Shown here: piece after piece, positions 1 to 62,756 of the stretch
How the letters are laid out: each line of letters starts with the position of its first letter
How positions within the stretch are numbered: the stretch's first letter is position 1
Assembly (NCBI RefSeq): GCF_035594125.1
Contig: NC_087156.1
Location: forward strand, 23,946,997 to 24,010,996
Origin: Scylla paramamosain
Taxonomy: Eukaryota > Arthropoda > Malacostraca > Decapoda > Portunidae
Direction of reading: 5' to 3'
Length of the DNA stretch: 64,000 bases
The notes under the pieces: model-generated
Database searches by the model: none
The model's input: only the letters and a program-made list of their open reading frames with translations
Told to the model about the DNA's origin: nothing
Position numbers and translations under genes: made by a program

Positions 1-941
1 CTGTAACTCCTTGCATTCACATCCATACACTGTGCCCTCACTCGGAAGAGAAGATCACCGCCCAAGCTTCCATCATACCACCTTTCATACCTCGGGGCCT
101 CTTTCTCCTTGTACCATTCCAGGGTCTTCTTTCTTTCCATTTCATTCTTCCATTCATTCAGTCCCACACATTTCATTTCTTTGTCTATCTCATTCTTCCA
201 TTTTCTCACATCCCATTCGGCTCCCACTCTGCCTCCTCTTGTTACCACCCATTCACGCTCATTTTGATTCCTACCAGCCATTCTTATCGCCCACACAACT
301 TGCAATCCATTCCTGTCTGTCATTCTCATGCATCTCTTCCTCCATTTGCTTCCACTTTCATTCCACAGGTACACCTTCCTTACTATTCTTGCATTATCCA
401 TTCTCTCAAGCCTAATCTTGTACCTAAGTGTGGCTTTTGTGAGTCTTTCTCTAAAGGTGCTCCATCCCATGTCACCTCTCAAGGCTTCAACTGCTGTGCA
501 CCTCGGTGCACTCAGTGCCATCCTTGCTACTCTATTCTGGCCCACTTCTAACTTATCAATTTCACTTTCATTCCATGCAATCACATCCATACCATACATT
601 ATACATGGCACAGCCACACTCTTCCACACTTCTCTCAACACATCATACTTACTTGCTCTCATCCCTGCCGCGCTTCCCAATCGACCTACCCACTGGTTTA
701 CCATACTTATCTTTTCATTCTTTGCCTTTGCGCACCCACTAGGACTCATCCACATCCCTAAGTACTTGTATTCTTGCACCTGTCTCAACTCATTCTCTCC
801 AAGTCTCCATACCACATTACTTTCATCCTCTGACCTATTCACAATCATTACTTTGCTTTTCTCACTGCTAAACCTTACTCCAAAGTCTTTACCATAGCCA
901 TCCACTACATCCAACAAACTTTGAAGCTCGCCACAGTCTAG
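1..941 (-). mobile_element. LINE reverse transcriptase C-terminal fragment, open to window edge
   Basis: The minus strand reads open without a stop from about 941 to position 1 and continues past the left edge. The translation begins just after the RT catalytic YADD box would be expected (CGELQSLLDVVDGYGKDFGV). It continues with the post-palm RT segment (SSEKSKVMIVN, VQEYKYLGMW) and a typical LINE C-terminal tail (APRCTAVEALRGDMGWSTF, then RKVYLWNE). This part of a non-LTR retrotransposon binds template and primer during target-primed reverse transcription. The 5' side stops abruptly near 941 at a short ATCTTG repeat, so the copy is 5'-truncated. The frame is uninterrupted over 313 codons, so the copy is fairly young or under selection. 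I cannot name the clade with confidence. No host gene function is implied. Confidence 0.8.
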
Positions 942-2160
942 GCAGGATCTTGATCTTGATCTTGATGGTACAGGTGGCACAGGATCACTCTTGAGTCAGG
1001 CCTTTGGATCGGCAACTCCTGTAGAAAGGGGGAAAAAAAAGAGAAACGAACAGCATCCTCTATCCTAATTGTTCATACACCTGGCACGCTATGTTCTTGA
1101 TCTTGTTCTTGCTGTTAGCATCCAAACCTAACTAAACCTAACCCAGCTAAACCTAACTCAACTAAACCGATAAATATGAAACAGAGCCGTATCAGTAGTA
1201 GGCAGATTCCTATTTATTTTTGGTTGTAAGAGGCAGTACTTGGCTCTATTTCAGCTCTCCCCGCCCAAAAACCCCGATTTCCCACTAGCTCCCCAACACT
1301 GCAGGGGGTAGGAGCCGAAAAAAATAGGAAATACGGCTGCGTGCCGCTTCTTAATATTTACCATTGTTTGGATAAGATAGTGCCATCCCTTAAAAAAAAA
1401 CATCTGGTTGAATTGTTCTAAAGAGGTGGGAAGGGAAATGGTTAAGAAGGCTTGGAATCTGACAACGATAAGATTTCGGCTTCATTCCTCATTATGTCTT
1501 CCCATGGAATACTTTGAAACTGGATTTTAGATGAAACATCACAAGTGAAACTATTAAATAGCTGTGACGTCGACTAACTTCATTAGCATGTATATATTAA
1601 TCTACGTATACTGTTCCTAGTATATTAGGAATATCTATTTTTTTTATTTTTTTTTATTTCTTATTCTTAGAGCTGCTGCTATTTATTTAGTACTAAATTA
1701 TTTTGACGCTTATAATGGATACCTAGATACACAGGAACAATCATAAACACACCAGTAAAAGGAGAAAAATACGTATATAACAATGATAAATAAATAAATA
1801 TATATGGTTAATAAAGGCAAGTACAAATCATAAATTAGTTAACTGATAATTGTCTTTCTTTTTTACAGAAAGAAGAAGAAGGGTAGTAGTAACATGAATA
1901 AGCCGTTCAGACAAAAAGATATATCTTCTGAAAGGTACGATATTGTTTCCGTCCGTGATCACTCGTCAAAACCGATGGACGCCTGAGTTCTCTCCGTCCC
2001 TCCTGCGTTGCTTCTTGGTTATGAAATGCTGGATTGCATTGTTAGAAAGTAATTCAGATACAAGTACATCTATTTTGTATATCAATGTCTATGTACCTCA
2101 GGAAGTAATGGTTGCCGTGTTAACTTTACTGTAAGTTTAAAATGTTATCGTCTATATACG
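942..2160. other. Unassigned AT-rich stretch with telomere-like motifs
   Basis: I see no supportable gene here. A run at about 1118-1170 contains repeated AACCTAAC/AACTAAACC units, degenerate versions of the arthropod telomere repeat (CCTAA)n. The rest is AT-rich with short homopolymers. A 63-codon open frame at 1943-2134 has no recognisable motif and is probably chance. Confidence 0.4.
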
Positions 2161-2170
2161 GTACCATAAA

Positions 2171-3356
2171 TGAGGCGCGCGGCGCAACAACGACGTAACC
2201 GAGAAATGGAAGTTTCGAGAAAAACGCGCTCAAAGTTAAACACTGATTGCGCACAATAGGATACCCTTAAATAAGTAAGTATTATACATCATTTGAAAGG
2301 TCTTGGGTAGTTCTGTTTGGGGATGTAGGTTTCGAAGTGATAGGTGACGATTTTGGGTGGATGACTTACGCGTTAATTAACGCGTATACCGTAGGTAATA
2401 ATTTTTTTCCCCGATATTGTTTTCATTTGTTAATAATGTGTTAGAGCCTATTACACATAGTATTAGGTGAAAGTTTCATGAAGATTGGTACATAAATAAA
2501 TTTTTTATGAATTTTTTTCCGAGCGTAAAAAATAAAACTTACTCATTACCGGCACGTTATTACTCCTACCATAACTTTGACGTCCTGCTATGACTAACAA
2601 TGTGTAATGCTGATAATTTTATGTTTGTGCATGCATTCTGGTAAGTATTAATGGAAAGCCGCTATGTCAAGAACATTATGAAGAAACGAATTTTTTTTTT
2701 TTTTTTTTTGTATTCAATGAATATAGTTGGCTCTCATCCTTTACACTGGCTTGAGACAGTTAAGTTGATTACCAGGATACGTCTGTTTGATCCTGGCAAT
2801 GCCCTTAGCGGATTTACCCTTTAAATCCCCCTTCAACCCACTAAGTCGGGTTGACTGGGGATTTAAAAAACTTACGTAAGGCTGGTGGCCACAGCAAGAT
2901 GCTGTGACACTTTCGTCTGCACTCTAGTAGCCATAGTTGCGTAAAGAGTCACGAGAAAGGTAGCGTGCGTCTGTGCTCGGGCGTGTTAAAGGGCAGAGTG
3001 AATGAGCACATGGTGAGTGTGTTGTCACCATGGCAACGGCGCTGGTAAACATGGCAGCGGTGCTGTGATTGGCTCGCCCGCGCCGGGCGGCTGCAACCGC
3101 GCCGCTGATTGGCCATACGCACGTGAGGCTGGGAGGAGCAGGTTGCGTCGTTGTTGTACCGCTTTCGAGATGTTAGTCCAGAGAAATTTTCTCCGCACTA
3201 CGCTCGACTTTGAGCCTTAGTACAGGTGCTTAGATGGTCGAATATGACTTGGCCGACATCACCACGAGACTTTTACACCCTTCTACCACACGGAGCAGGC
3301 AAAAACACGGTTACGTCGTTGTTGTACGTACGTCGTTGTTGTACCGCGCGCCTCAA
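2171..3356. repeat. Inverted-repeat-bounded block (candidate non-autonomous DNA transposon)
   Basis: The left side carries TGAGGCGCGCGGCGCAACAA followed by CGACGTAACCG (about 2171-2202). The right side carries the same motif inverted (about 3305-3356), ending in CCGCGCGCCTCA. The core CGTCGTTGTTGTAC is present twice in tandem at the right side (3316-3350) and once more internally at about 3145-3160. The AT-rich left half and GC-rich right half share no coding motif that I recognise. A terminal-inverted-repeat transposon is the simplest reading, but no target-site duplication is evident. A host regulatory inverted repeat is the alternative. Confidence 0.5.
3024..3112. promoter_or_regulatory. 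Promoter-like X-box plus two CCAAT boxes in a GC-rich patch
   Basis: GTCACCATGGCAAC at 3024-3037 fits the RFX X-box consensus (GTNRCC-N(0-3)-RGYAAC). It is followed by two reverse CCAAT boxes (GATTGG at 3067-3072 and 3107-3112), exactly 40 bp apart, in a local CpG-rich segment of an otherwise AT-rich window. X-box plus CCAAT clusters are typical of RFX/NF-Y promoters. No clear downstream exon is visible on either strand, so direction and target are unknown. Confidence 0.4.
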
Positions 3357-3365
3357 ATACTGTCG

Positions 3366-4178
3366 TTCCCTGTCGCAGTTTCCATACTCCTGACAAAACG
3401 CATCGTTCTTTTCTAGAATGGAAAATTGACAAAATACTTAACGTTCGTTTATCTCCTGCACTAGTAACTAATATTTTGTTTTGTTGGTGTTACTGATGTT
3501 GGTAGCTGTGGTAATATCCATTCATTTTGAGTTGCATGAGATGTGTGAACAAAACAAAGGAGGAAAGGGTGGGGGAGAAGAGGTTAATGATGATTATGGG
3601 AATTCGTTTTCTATACAAACCCAGGTTATGGTGTTGATTCACCTTATGTGTGGCGGACATATGAGAACATTGAATAATTTAAGTTGTGCACAGGCCTGAG
3701 TACTGGGTGAAGTTGCTCACGTAGTGAAGTGGTGGTAAGAGTCAACTGAAATGCTGTTGTGCGGGTGATCGCTAGTGCAGATCCTGTGTTACAGAAATAT
3801 ATCTCTGAAGCCGGTATCTGCTGTGACTTTTTATTTAAATTTTGTGACTTTTTTTTTATTATGGAGAGAGAAATTTAGTGTAATCATCATCTAACCACAA
3901 AATAATTAAAAGAACACGTGCTCTCGGTGGTGGCTCTCTTAATTTTTTTTTTTTTTTTTTTTTTGTTGGCACGATCTCCGTCACATTAAACCTCACTGTC
4001 AAGTCTATACTGTCAAGAGTGTGTTTGTGTGTGTGAGTGTAGATTGCCATCCCAAGGGGATGGCTTGGGCCTTTAAGCCTAGGAGGCGGCCCAATAATAT
4101 ATATACTGTCAACTCTATAAGACTGTTTATGTATAAGTGTACCCAAGGTCACCGTCCGTCTTGAGTTGCCAGGTCAAA
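3366..4178. other. Unassigned interval
   Basis: Nothing I can annotate. It contains poly-T runs (about 3941-3964), a short GT-rich patch (4020-4040) and a GC-rich GGGGATGGCTTGGGCC/AGGCGGCC patch near 4055-4095. A 72-codon open frame at 3481-3699 shows no domain. Confidence 0.35.
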
Positions 4179-7692
<3,514 letters not shown>

Positions 7693-7708
7693 TCCTCTTA
7701 TTAGTTAT

Positions 7709-7941
<233 letters not shown>

Positions 7942-8143
7942 CAACTCGCTATCCTTGTTTACCACTCTCGAGACGAAGTCATAACTACCCACGAGCAGTG
8001 TTGCCAATTTGGCAGGACTCTTCTTTCCAAACAATAACATCTCCCTTCTCAGCACCATCCTAGTAAGCACTCGACTCTGCTCAGCAAGGTAAAGTGAGGT
8101 TAAATTTTAATTTATTTCATCTAATTGATTTTTTTTTTTTATT

Positions 8144-8686
8144 TACCATATTTGACGGCATATAAGATGCACCTTTTTTCATAATGGCTGAATAAGAAGA
8201 AGAAAAAAAAAAAAAACCCTGCGTCTTATATGCGAGTGTGAGGCCCTCCAACAGATTTAATTTTGAAATTCCTTTCAGCCGTACACCCAAAGATTTGCAC
8301 CAACATATTATAGGCAAGGAAGCTATTTTATATTTTTCAACCATAACATGATGTAAGGAAATACTGAAAATGATAACGCGGACCTGTTCTATGACGTCCC
8401 AAGTGTGTTGTTGACATCTCGGCAACTGGGTTGCGTTCTTCGCCTGGCCTCCGTGACTAGGCCACTACCTGTTTTATTACTGCAGTCATGTAAGATATTT
8501 TTACTATTGTGATTGCTTGCTTTTTGTTCAACTGTACTGTTAGCTTGCTTTAAACATTACATGTTTAGATACATAAAAAATAAATAAATAATAAAAAAAT
8601 AAATAAATAAATCCTGAATATGCCCTGCTGAAATGGGGGTGCTTCTTATATGGCCCGTGCGTCTTATATGCCATCAAATACGGTAT
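8144..8686. mobile_element. MITE with TIRs containing GACGGCATATAAG
   Basis: The left end CCATATTTGACGGCATATAA pairs with the inverted right end CTTATATGCCATCAAATACG. Further subterminal copies of the CGTCTTATATG motif lie inside (about 8220-8232 and 8640-8672). The roughly 540-bp interior has no transposase. It is a non-autonomous DNA transposon, resembling hAT-type MITEs with 'tataag' termini; the superfamily is a guess. Confidence 0.65.
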
Positions 8687-8897
8687 ATATTTTAGTATTC
8701 CGCAGTGTTTAAATTATTTCATACAACCATATCAATGTTCTGTATAATATGCCAATAACAAAAGGAATTTTTTTTTTTTTTGTCATGGGAAAAGATTAAT
8801 AATTTTCCTTTTATTTTTTGAGAAAACATTGTTTAGTAAACGTCCCGTTTGGTATAAGCCCAAGGATCTGCAACGGGTTAAGGACGTATACCAAGGT

Positions 8898-9584
<687 letters not shown>

Positions 9585-9590
9585 TTTATT
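9585..9590 (-). terminator. Candidate poly(A) signal AATAAA of TUT1
   Basis: Minus-strand AATAAA about 165 nt downstream of the TUT1 stop. It is the first canonical hexamer that I see after the stop. Confidence 0.5.
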
Positions 9591-9754
9591 ATCTATTCTA
9601 AGTTTTTTCACTGTAGTGTAAATTAATTCAAATGCAAAATATGCACTTTGAACACTTCTCTCACATATATCAAGAATGTACTGTAGATATAGTACAAAAC
9701 TTCACAAATGAAATTATATCTATTCTGGTTTTACAGTTCCTATACTATTCTAGG

Positions 9755-38998
<29,244 letters not shown>

Positions 38999-39040
38999 TG
39001 CAGTGGCAAGAATTGACAGAGCAATCTTTACAGTAACTTT

Positions 39041-39046
39041 TTTATT
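39041..39046 (-). terminator. Candidate poly(A) signal AATAAA of TRPT1
   Basis: Minus-strand AATAAA, 112 nt after the proposed TRPT1 stop (39158) and 43 nt before the TUT1 ATG. If used, TRPT1 and TUT1 transcripts would abut or overlap. Confidence 0.45.
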
Positions 39047-39157
39047 AAATGCAAAAACGTTCAGGTCTATTCAAAAGTTTTCTTTAGGTTAGTTTTCTAG
39101 TGTCTCACCAAAACACACACACAAGTATTTTTCATGCTGACTTTCACTGCATGACTT

Positions 39158-55136
<15,979 letters not shown>

Positions 55137-55139
55137 ATG

Positions 55140-55400
55140 ACAACAAAAGTAAGACGAAATTTCAGCGACATACGATCCCCTTGCACCATAACAACACTGC
55201 TGGTTCACTCTTCACAACGGCCACGCAACACGAGAAGTATTTTTAAATAGAGTTGGGAAAAAAAAGAAAAAGACTGAGGAACCATTGTAATCGTGAAAAA
55301 AAATAATCAGAGCACGAAACAACAGAAGTAAGCACTGGACGACCTAAGAAGCGTTATAAAGCGAAACAGGTCACAAAAAGAAAGAGCTGTGTGGGACTAA
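55140..55400 (-). promoter_or_regulatory. Candidate TRPT1 5' region
   Basis: Less AT-rich, with scattered CpG (CGACATACGATCC, CAACGGCCACGC, GCGTTATAAAGCG), directly upstream of the inferred TRPT1 exon 1. No core promoter element can be assigned firmly. Confidence 0.25.
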
Positions 55401-55985
55401 CGCCTGTTTTCAGAAACGCTTTGCTCTCACCACGACTATTTTCAAAACCCACAGTGATTATAAGTCTGGTACTCAAGAGTGTTTCTCCTGTTAATAATGT
55501 GGAAGTCAGTTAATCTGTCAGTAGAACCAACAACAACAAAAAATAAATAAATAAATAAAGACCTGTATAACTTCAACTAGTGCCTTTTGAATGTATTAAA
55601 AGAGCGGTGCAGAAATATTTCAGAAAATGGTGCTAAAATAGACAATAGAAGACGAATTAGTAGAGTGTGACAGATATAAGGACCAGAGAAGGCAGCTATA
55701 ATAACACAAGCGGCAAACATAATTGGCCTGGAAGAATACGTGGTACAAGAAAGGAGGGAGATGAAAGAATCTGTAACCACTGTGCTGGGGCTATATGGAA
55801 ATAGGAGAGATGTTCCTACAGCAAATAGTCAGTATGGGAAAAAAAAAAAAAAGAGATGGGAAGGAAGAAAAGAAAGGGAAATGAATTTATCATGCTAAAA
55901 GTTACATACGTTTCGTTTCCATTATAAATACATATGTACGCGCACTTACGTTCAGTACGCAAATCTCAAGGATAATAATAGTAAC

Positions 55986-55987
<2 letters not shown>
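55401..55987. other. Unassigned interval
   Basis: No feature supported. Confidence 0.35.

Positions 55988-56053
<66 letters not shown>
55988..56053. repeat. (GA)n microsatellite
   Basis: Uninterrupted GA tract. Confidence 0.97.
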
Positions 56054-56948
<895 letters not shown>

Positions 56949-57043
<95 letters not shown>

Positions 57044-57048
57044 AACAC
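56949..57048. repeat. (CA)n tract between two LINE 3' ends
   Basis: CA repeats with minor interruptions (ATATACACAC). Confidence 0.95.
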
Positions 57049-57049
57049 A

Positions 57050-57190
57050 CCCTATTCGGGGACCGGGATCTCAGTGGGCTTTTTTTTTTATTAGATTTTT
57101 TTTTTTTTTTTTTTTGCCCTTGGCCGGTGTCCCTCCTACATAAAAAAAATAAATAAATAGATAAATAAGTAAAATAAATAAATAAATAAA
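57050..57190 (+). mobile_element. LINE family A extreme 3' end
   Basis: ATCTCAGTGGGC, TTATTAGAT with a T-run, then GCCCTTGGCCGGTGTCCCTC and CTACATAAAA followed by AAATA repeats: only the 3' UTR of LINE A, a severely 5'-truncated insertion. Confidence 0.85.
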
Positions 57191-57900
<710 letters not shown>

Positions 57901-57945
57901 TACTGATGGTGAGGCTGCCAGCGTAGGTCATTGCACAACAATAGG

Positions 57946-60900
57946 AGGAGGAGGCAGTAGACACCTGCCGAAACTATAATTACTCCCAGTGAGGTCTAAA
58001 GCACTGTTCAGGGGGTGCTGTGAACTTATCATTAAACCCAGCTGTGACCTCACTGAACGTTTCCCTTTGTGTCTCACAACACAAGGGGGCAGTCACAGCC
58101 TGCCCTCTAAAGACAACTCTCTTCCTTCACACAAAACTACAAGCACCTAATAACACACACACCCTTCACTCAAAAATTTTAAAATCATGGCGACTCCTAA
58201 ACCAGCCTCGGAGTCCCCATCTGGGGAGGGGACCATAATTGTCCCCAGGTCGGACTGCCTTTCTGTCGACGACCCTAAGGGTCTTGACACCCCCCTCAAC
58301 TTTTTCTTCATTAACTTCTGCAACATTCGCGGTCTAAGATCTAATTTTCAATCTGTAGAACACCACCTCTCCTCTTCTAAACCTCAGCTTCTTTTCCTCA
58401 CTGAAACTCAGGTGTTTGAGGCAACTGACAGTAGCCCCTTTTCTGTTCCCTCCTACTTTCTCTATCCTCATTTTCGATCCAAAGCTGGATGCTGCGTTTA
58501 TGTGCGCAATGACTTAACCTGCTCTCGTGCCCACGCTCTTGAATCTTCCGAGTTTTCCACCATCTGGCTACGACTACAGAGTCATTCTCATACTAAATTT
58601 ATCTGTGCTGTATACCTCTCTCCTAACTCCTCTGACTATAAGAAATTCTTTGACTACTTAACTTCCAAAGTGGAGCACATTCTGACCCTCTTCCCTTTTG
58701 CAGAGATCTCCATTCTTGGAGACTTTAATGTTCACCACCAGCTTTGGCTTTCCTTTCCCTTCACTGACCATCCTGGTGAACTAGCCTACAACTTTGCTAT
58801 CCTCCATGACCTAGAGCAATTGGTGCAACACCCTACTCGTATTCCTGACCGTCTTGGGGATACGCCCAACATTCTTGACCTTTTCCTGACCTCTAATCAT
58901 TTTGCTTATGCTGTCACCCTTTCTTCTCTGTTGGGCTCCTCCGATCACAATCTCATATCTTTATCTTGTCCTATCACTCCAATCCCTCCTCAGGATCCCC
59001 CTAAGCGAAGGTGCCTCTGGCGTTTTGCCTCTGCTAGTTTGGGGGACCTGAGGAGGTATTTTGCTGATTTTCCTTGGAATGACTACTGCTTCCGTGTCAG
59101 AGACCCGTCTTTGTGTGCTGAGCGCATAACAGAGGTGATAGTGTCTGGCATGGAGGCGTACATTCCTCACTCTTTTTCTCGTCCTAAACCTTCTAAACCT
59201 TGGTTTAACACAGCTTGTTCTCGTGCTATACATGATAGAGAGGTGGCCCACAAAAGGTACTTAAGCCTTCCATCACCAGAATCTCATGCACTTTATATTT
59301 CTGCTCGGAACCATGCCAAGTCTGTTCTCCAACTAGCCAAAAACTCCTTCATTAACAGAAAATGTCAAAACCTTTCAAGATCTAACTTCCCTCGTGATTT
59401 CTGGCATCTAGCCAAAAATATCTCCAATAACTTTGCTTCTTCTTCTTTCCCTCCTCTACTTCAACCAGATGGCACCACTGCTATCACATCTATTTCTAAA
59501 GCTGAACTATTTGCTCAAACCTTTGTTAAAAACTCTACCTTGGACGATTCTGGGCTTGTTCCTCCCTCTCCTCCACCCTCTGACTACTTCATGCCACCTA
59601 TTAAAATTCTTCGCAATGATGTTTTCCATGCCCTCGCTGGCCTAAACCCTTGGAAGGCTTATGGACCTGATGGGGTTCCTCCTATTGTTCTTCGAAACTG
59701 TACCTCTGTGCTTGCACCTTGCCTAGTCAAACTCTTTCAGCTCTGTCTGTCAACATCTACCTTTCCTTCTTGCTGGAAGTTTGCCTACATTCAACCTGTT
59801 CCTAAAAAGGGTGACCACTCTAATCCCTCAAACTACCGTCCTATTGCTTTAATTTCCTGCTTATCTAAAGTTTTTGAATCTATCCTCAACAGGAAGATTC
59901 TTAAACATCTATCACTTCACAACCTTCTATCTGATCGCCAGTATGGGTTCCGTCAAGGGCGCTCTACTGGTGATCTTCTGGTTTTCCTTACTGAGTCTTG
60001 GTCATTCTCTTTTAGAGATTTTGATGAAACTTTTGCTGTTGCCTTGGACATATCAAAAGCTTTTGATAGAGTCTGACACAAAGCTTTGATTTCCAAACTA
60101 CCCTCCTACGGCTTCTATCCTTCTCTTTGTAACTTCATCTCAAGTTTCCTTTCTGACCGTTCTATTGCTGCTGTGGTAGACGGTCACTGTTCTTCTCCTA
60201 AATCTATTAACAGTGGTGCTCCTCAGGGTTCTGTCCTGTCACCCACTCTCTTCTTATTATTCATTAATGATCTTCTAAACCAAACTTCTTGTCCTATCCA
60301 CTCCTACGCTGATGATACCACCCTGCACTTTTCCACGTCTTTTCATAGACGTCCAACCCTTCAAGAGGTAAACATATCACGCAGGGAAGCCACAGAACGC
60401 CTGACTTCTGATCTTTCTAAAATTTCTGATTGGGGCAGAGCAAACTTGGTATTGTTCAATGCCTCAAAAACTCAATTCCTCCATCTATCAACTCGACACA
60501 ACCTTCCAGACAACTATCCCCTCTTCTTCAATGACACTCAACTGTCCCCCTCTTCTACACTGAACATCCTCGGTCTGTCGTTTACTTATAATCTGAACTG
60601 GAAACTTCACATCTCATCTCTAGCTAAAACAGCTTCTATGAAGTTAGGTGTTCTGAGGCGTCTCCGCCAGTTTTTCTCACCCCCCCAGCTGCTAACTCTG
60701 TACAAGGGCCTTATCCGTCCATGTATGGAGTATGCTTCACATGTCTGGGGGGGGGGGGTTCCACTCATACTGCTCTTCTAGACAGGATAGAATCAAAAGC
60801 TTTCTGTCTGATCAACTCCTCTCCTCTAACTGACTGTCTTCAGCCTCTCTCTCACCGCCGCAATGTTGCATATCTAGCTGTCTTCTACCGCTATTTTCAT

Positions 60901-61250
60901 GCTAACTGCTCTTCTGATCTTGCTAACTGCATGCCTCCCCTCCTTCCGCGGCCTCGCTGCACAAGACTTTCTTCTTTCTCTCAGCCCTATTCTGTCCACC
61001 TCTCTAACGCAAGAGTTAACCAGTATTCTCAATCATTCATCCCTTTCTCTGGTAAACTCTGGAACTCCCTGCCTGCTTCTGTATTTCCACCTTCCTATGA
61101 CTTGAATTCCTTCAAGAGGGAGGTTTCAAGACACTTATCCACCAATTTTTGACCACTGCTTTGACCCTTTTATGGGAGTGGCATTTCAGTGGGCATTTTT
61201 TTTATTAGATTTTTGTTGCCCTTGGCCAGTATCCTTCCTACATAAAAAAA
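57946..61250 (+). mobile_element. LINE family A copy 3, nearly complete
   Basis: Full length from the shared 5' motif to the 3' UTR (GCCCTTGGCCAGTATCCTTC, CTACATAAAA, AAATAAATAA tail). ATG at 58187. Endonuclease ([30 protein letters not shown]) and RT ([33 protein letters not shown]) are open except for one TGA (60074-60076) replacing the Trp that copy 2 has. A twelve-G run (60747-60758) then diverts the frame to a stop at 60781, and the conserved C-terminal part continues in another frame to a stop at 61150-61152. No ORF1 precedes it. It is the best reference copy of the family in this window. Confidence 0.93.
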
Positions 61251-61448
61251 AATAAATAAAAATAACTACGCAGAGCAGGACTTCGAGCTTGTATATAGGA
61301 ATGGGTTAACATTATCACCTCTTCATCTCACTTTCATGCTAGTATATGTATCACATTAGTCCAGTTGATTATAACAGTATGGACAGTGAGAGGAACAGAT
61401 TGGTTGTTACCATCTCTGCAAAAGGTCAAAGCGGTAAAAAAAAAAATG

Positions 61449-61452
<4 letters not shown>

Positions 61453-61541
<89 letters not shown>
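61453..61541. repeat. (GA)n microsatellite
   Basis: Uninterrupted GA tract about 200 bp after LINE A copy 3. Confidence 0.97.
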
Positions 61542-61546
<5 letters not shown>

Positions 61547-62756
61547 TACTGGTATTACACAGAATTTTCTCTCATAAAAGTGAGTACCATTATCACTGGG
61601 GCTACGTAACACAGAAAAAAAATATATTTGAGGGATATATAAACATTTCAACTTGATAAAGGCTCATTAATGAGCAGTGTATTGTGGGATCGGCAATTAG
61701 CATTTGTAAGGAATGGGAGGATGAGGGGAGGAAAAATGAGAAGGGCAGCTGTTGACACGAAGCTGTATGTAGTGCGTATTCATTATATGGCTGAAAGAGA
61801 ATAAGCATGGTATACAGTCTTTATTTCTTATTGATCTCATCCTTTCATCGCTTTAAACACATGTTTATTTGTGTGTAAGCTTTACTTTATATTGTACAGT
61901 TACTAGAAAAAAAAATACATGATATAAGACATGGGTGTATTTGTAAAAAAAATAAAATAAAAAAAAATAAAGGTAAAAAATAGCATGTAAGGATTTGGCC
62001 AGAGATGCAGCATTGGTCGAGTTGTTAGTTTTATAAAGTTACCTTACTATGCTGGCGGAGGTTAAAGGCAGCGTGTGCAGCGTTGAGATCAGTGGTTATG
62101 GGGGTTCAAGGTCATATCAACTCATTCCGCCTCTTCGTGCCCTGCTTATCCCTTCGACAAATCAAACCTACGGGATGTTAGGCAGTATGATAGGCATTGT
62201 ATTGAGCGTTATAGTGGTTCCTGCAGTGGCTAACCGGTAGAGTTAACAATACCAGTGAAGAAGGCCAAACCGTCTACAACAAAGACCGGTTCATTGAGTA
62301 GCCGTTAGAGTCGTGGGTGAAGGCCCTGGCAGAATTATAGGTAACCCGACCCGAGGAGCGGTATAGGCCTTGTCCTGGCAATTTGCAGAGTCGTTCAGAC
62401 CGGATGAGGAGAAAGTTAAGACTGCTTTCACTTTATGCGTTTGCTCCCCGCGCCTTGGTGCGGCTACCGGATCAGAAATGGTTGCGATTGCTGCCGCACA
62501 ATCATCTGGCTGCCGCATACATTGAAACCCGACTCTTTTCACAGTTTGCAGCAACAAGTACTACGAGATGGATCGTAGACGATTACTGTGTTCATATTTA
62601 ACTGGCATGAAAGGGGAATATAATTACACAAACAATTAAACAGTCTGAGGTATACAAAAAGCGTATTCATATCCACATTAACCCTTTCACTGCTAGTTAA
62701 TCATTCAATTATCAACTAGTACAGCTTTTAAAGGAATATATATATATATATATATA
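61542..62756. other. Unassigned interval with a GC-rich block
   Basis: 62040-62600 is markedly richer in G+C and CpG than its surroundings. It has a 72-codon plus-strand frame (62383-62601, LRLLSLYAFAPRALVRL) and a minus-strand frame (62291-62557). Neither shows a known domain. It could be a gene edge or an unknown repeat. Confidence 0.35.
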
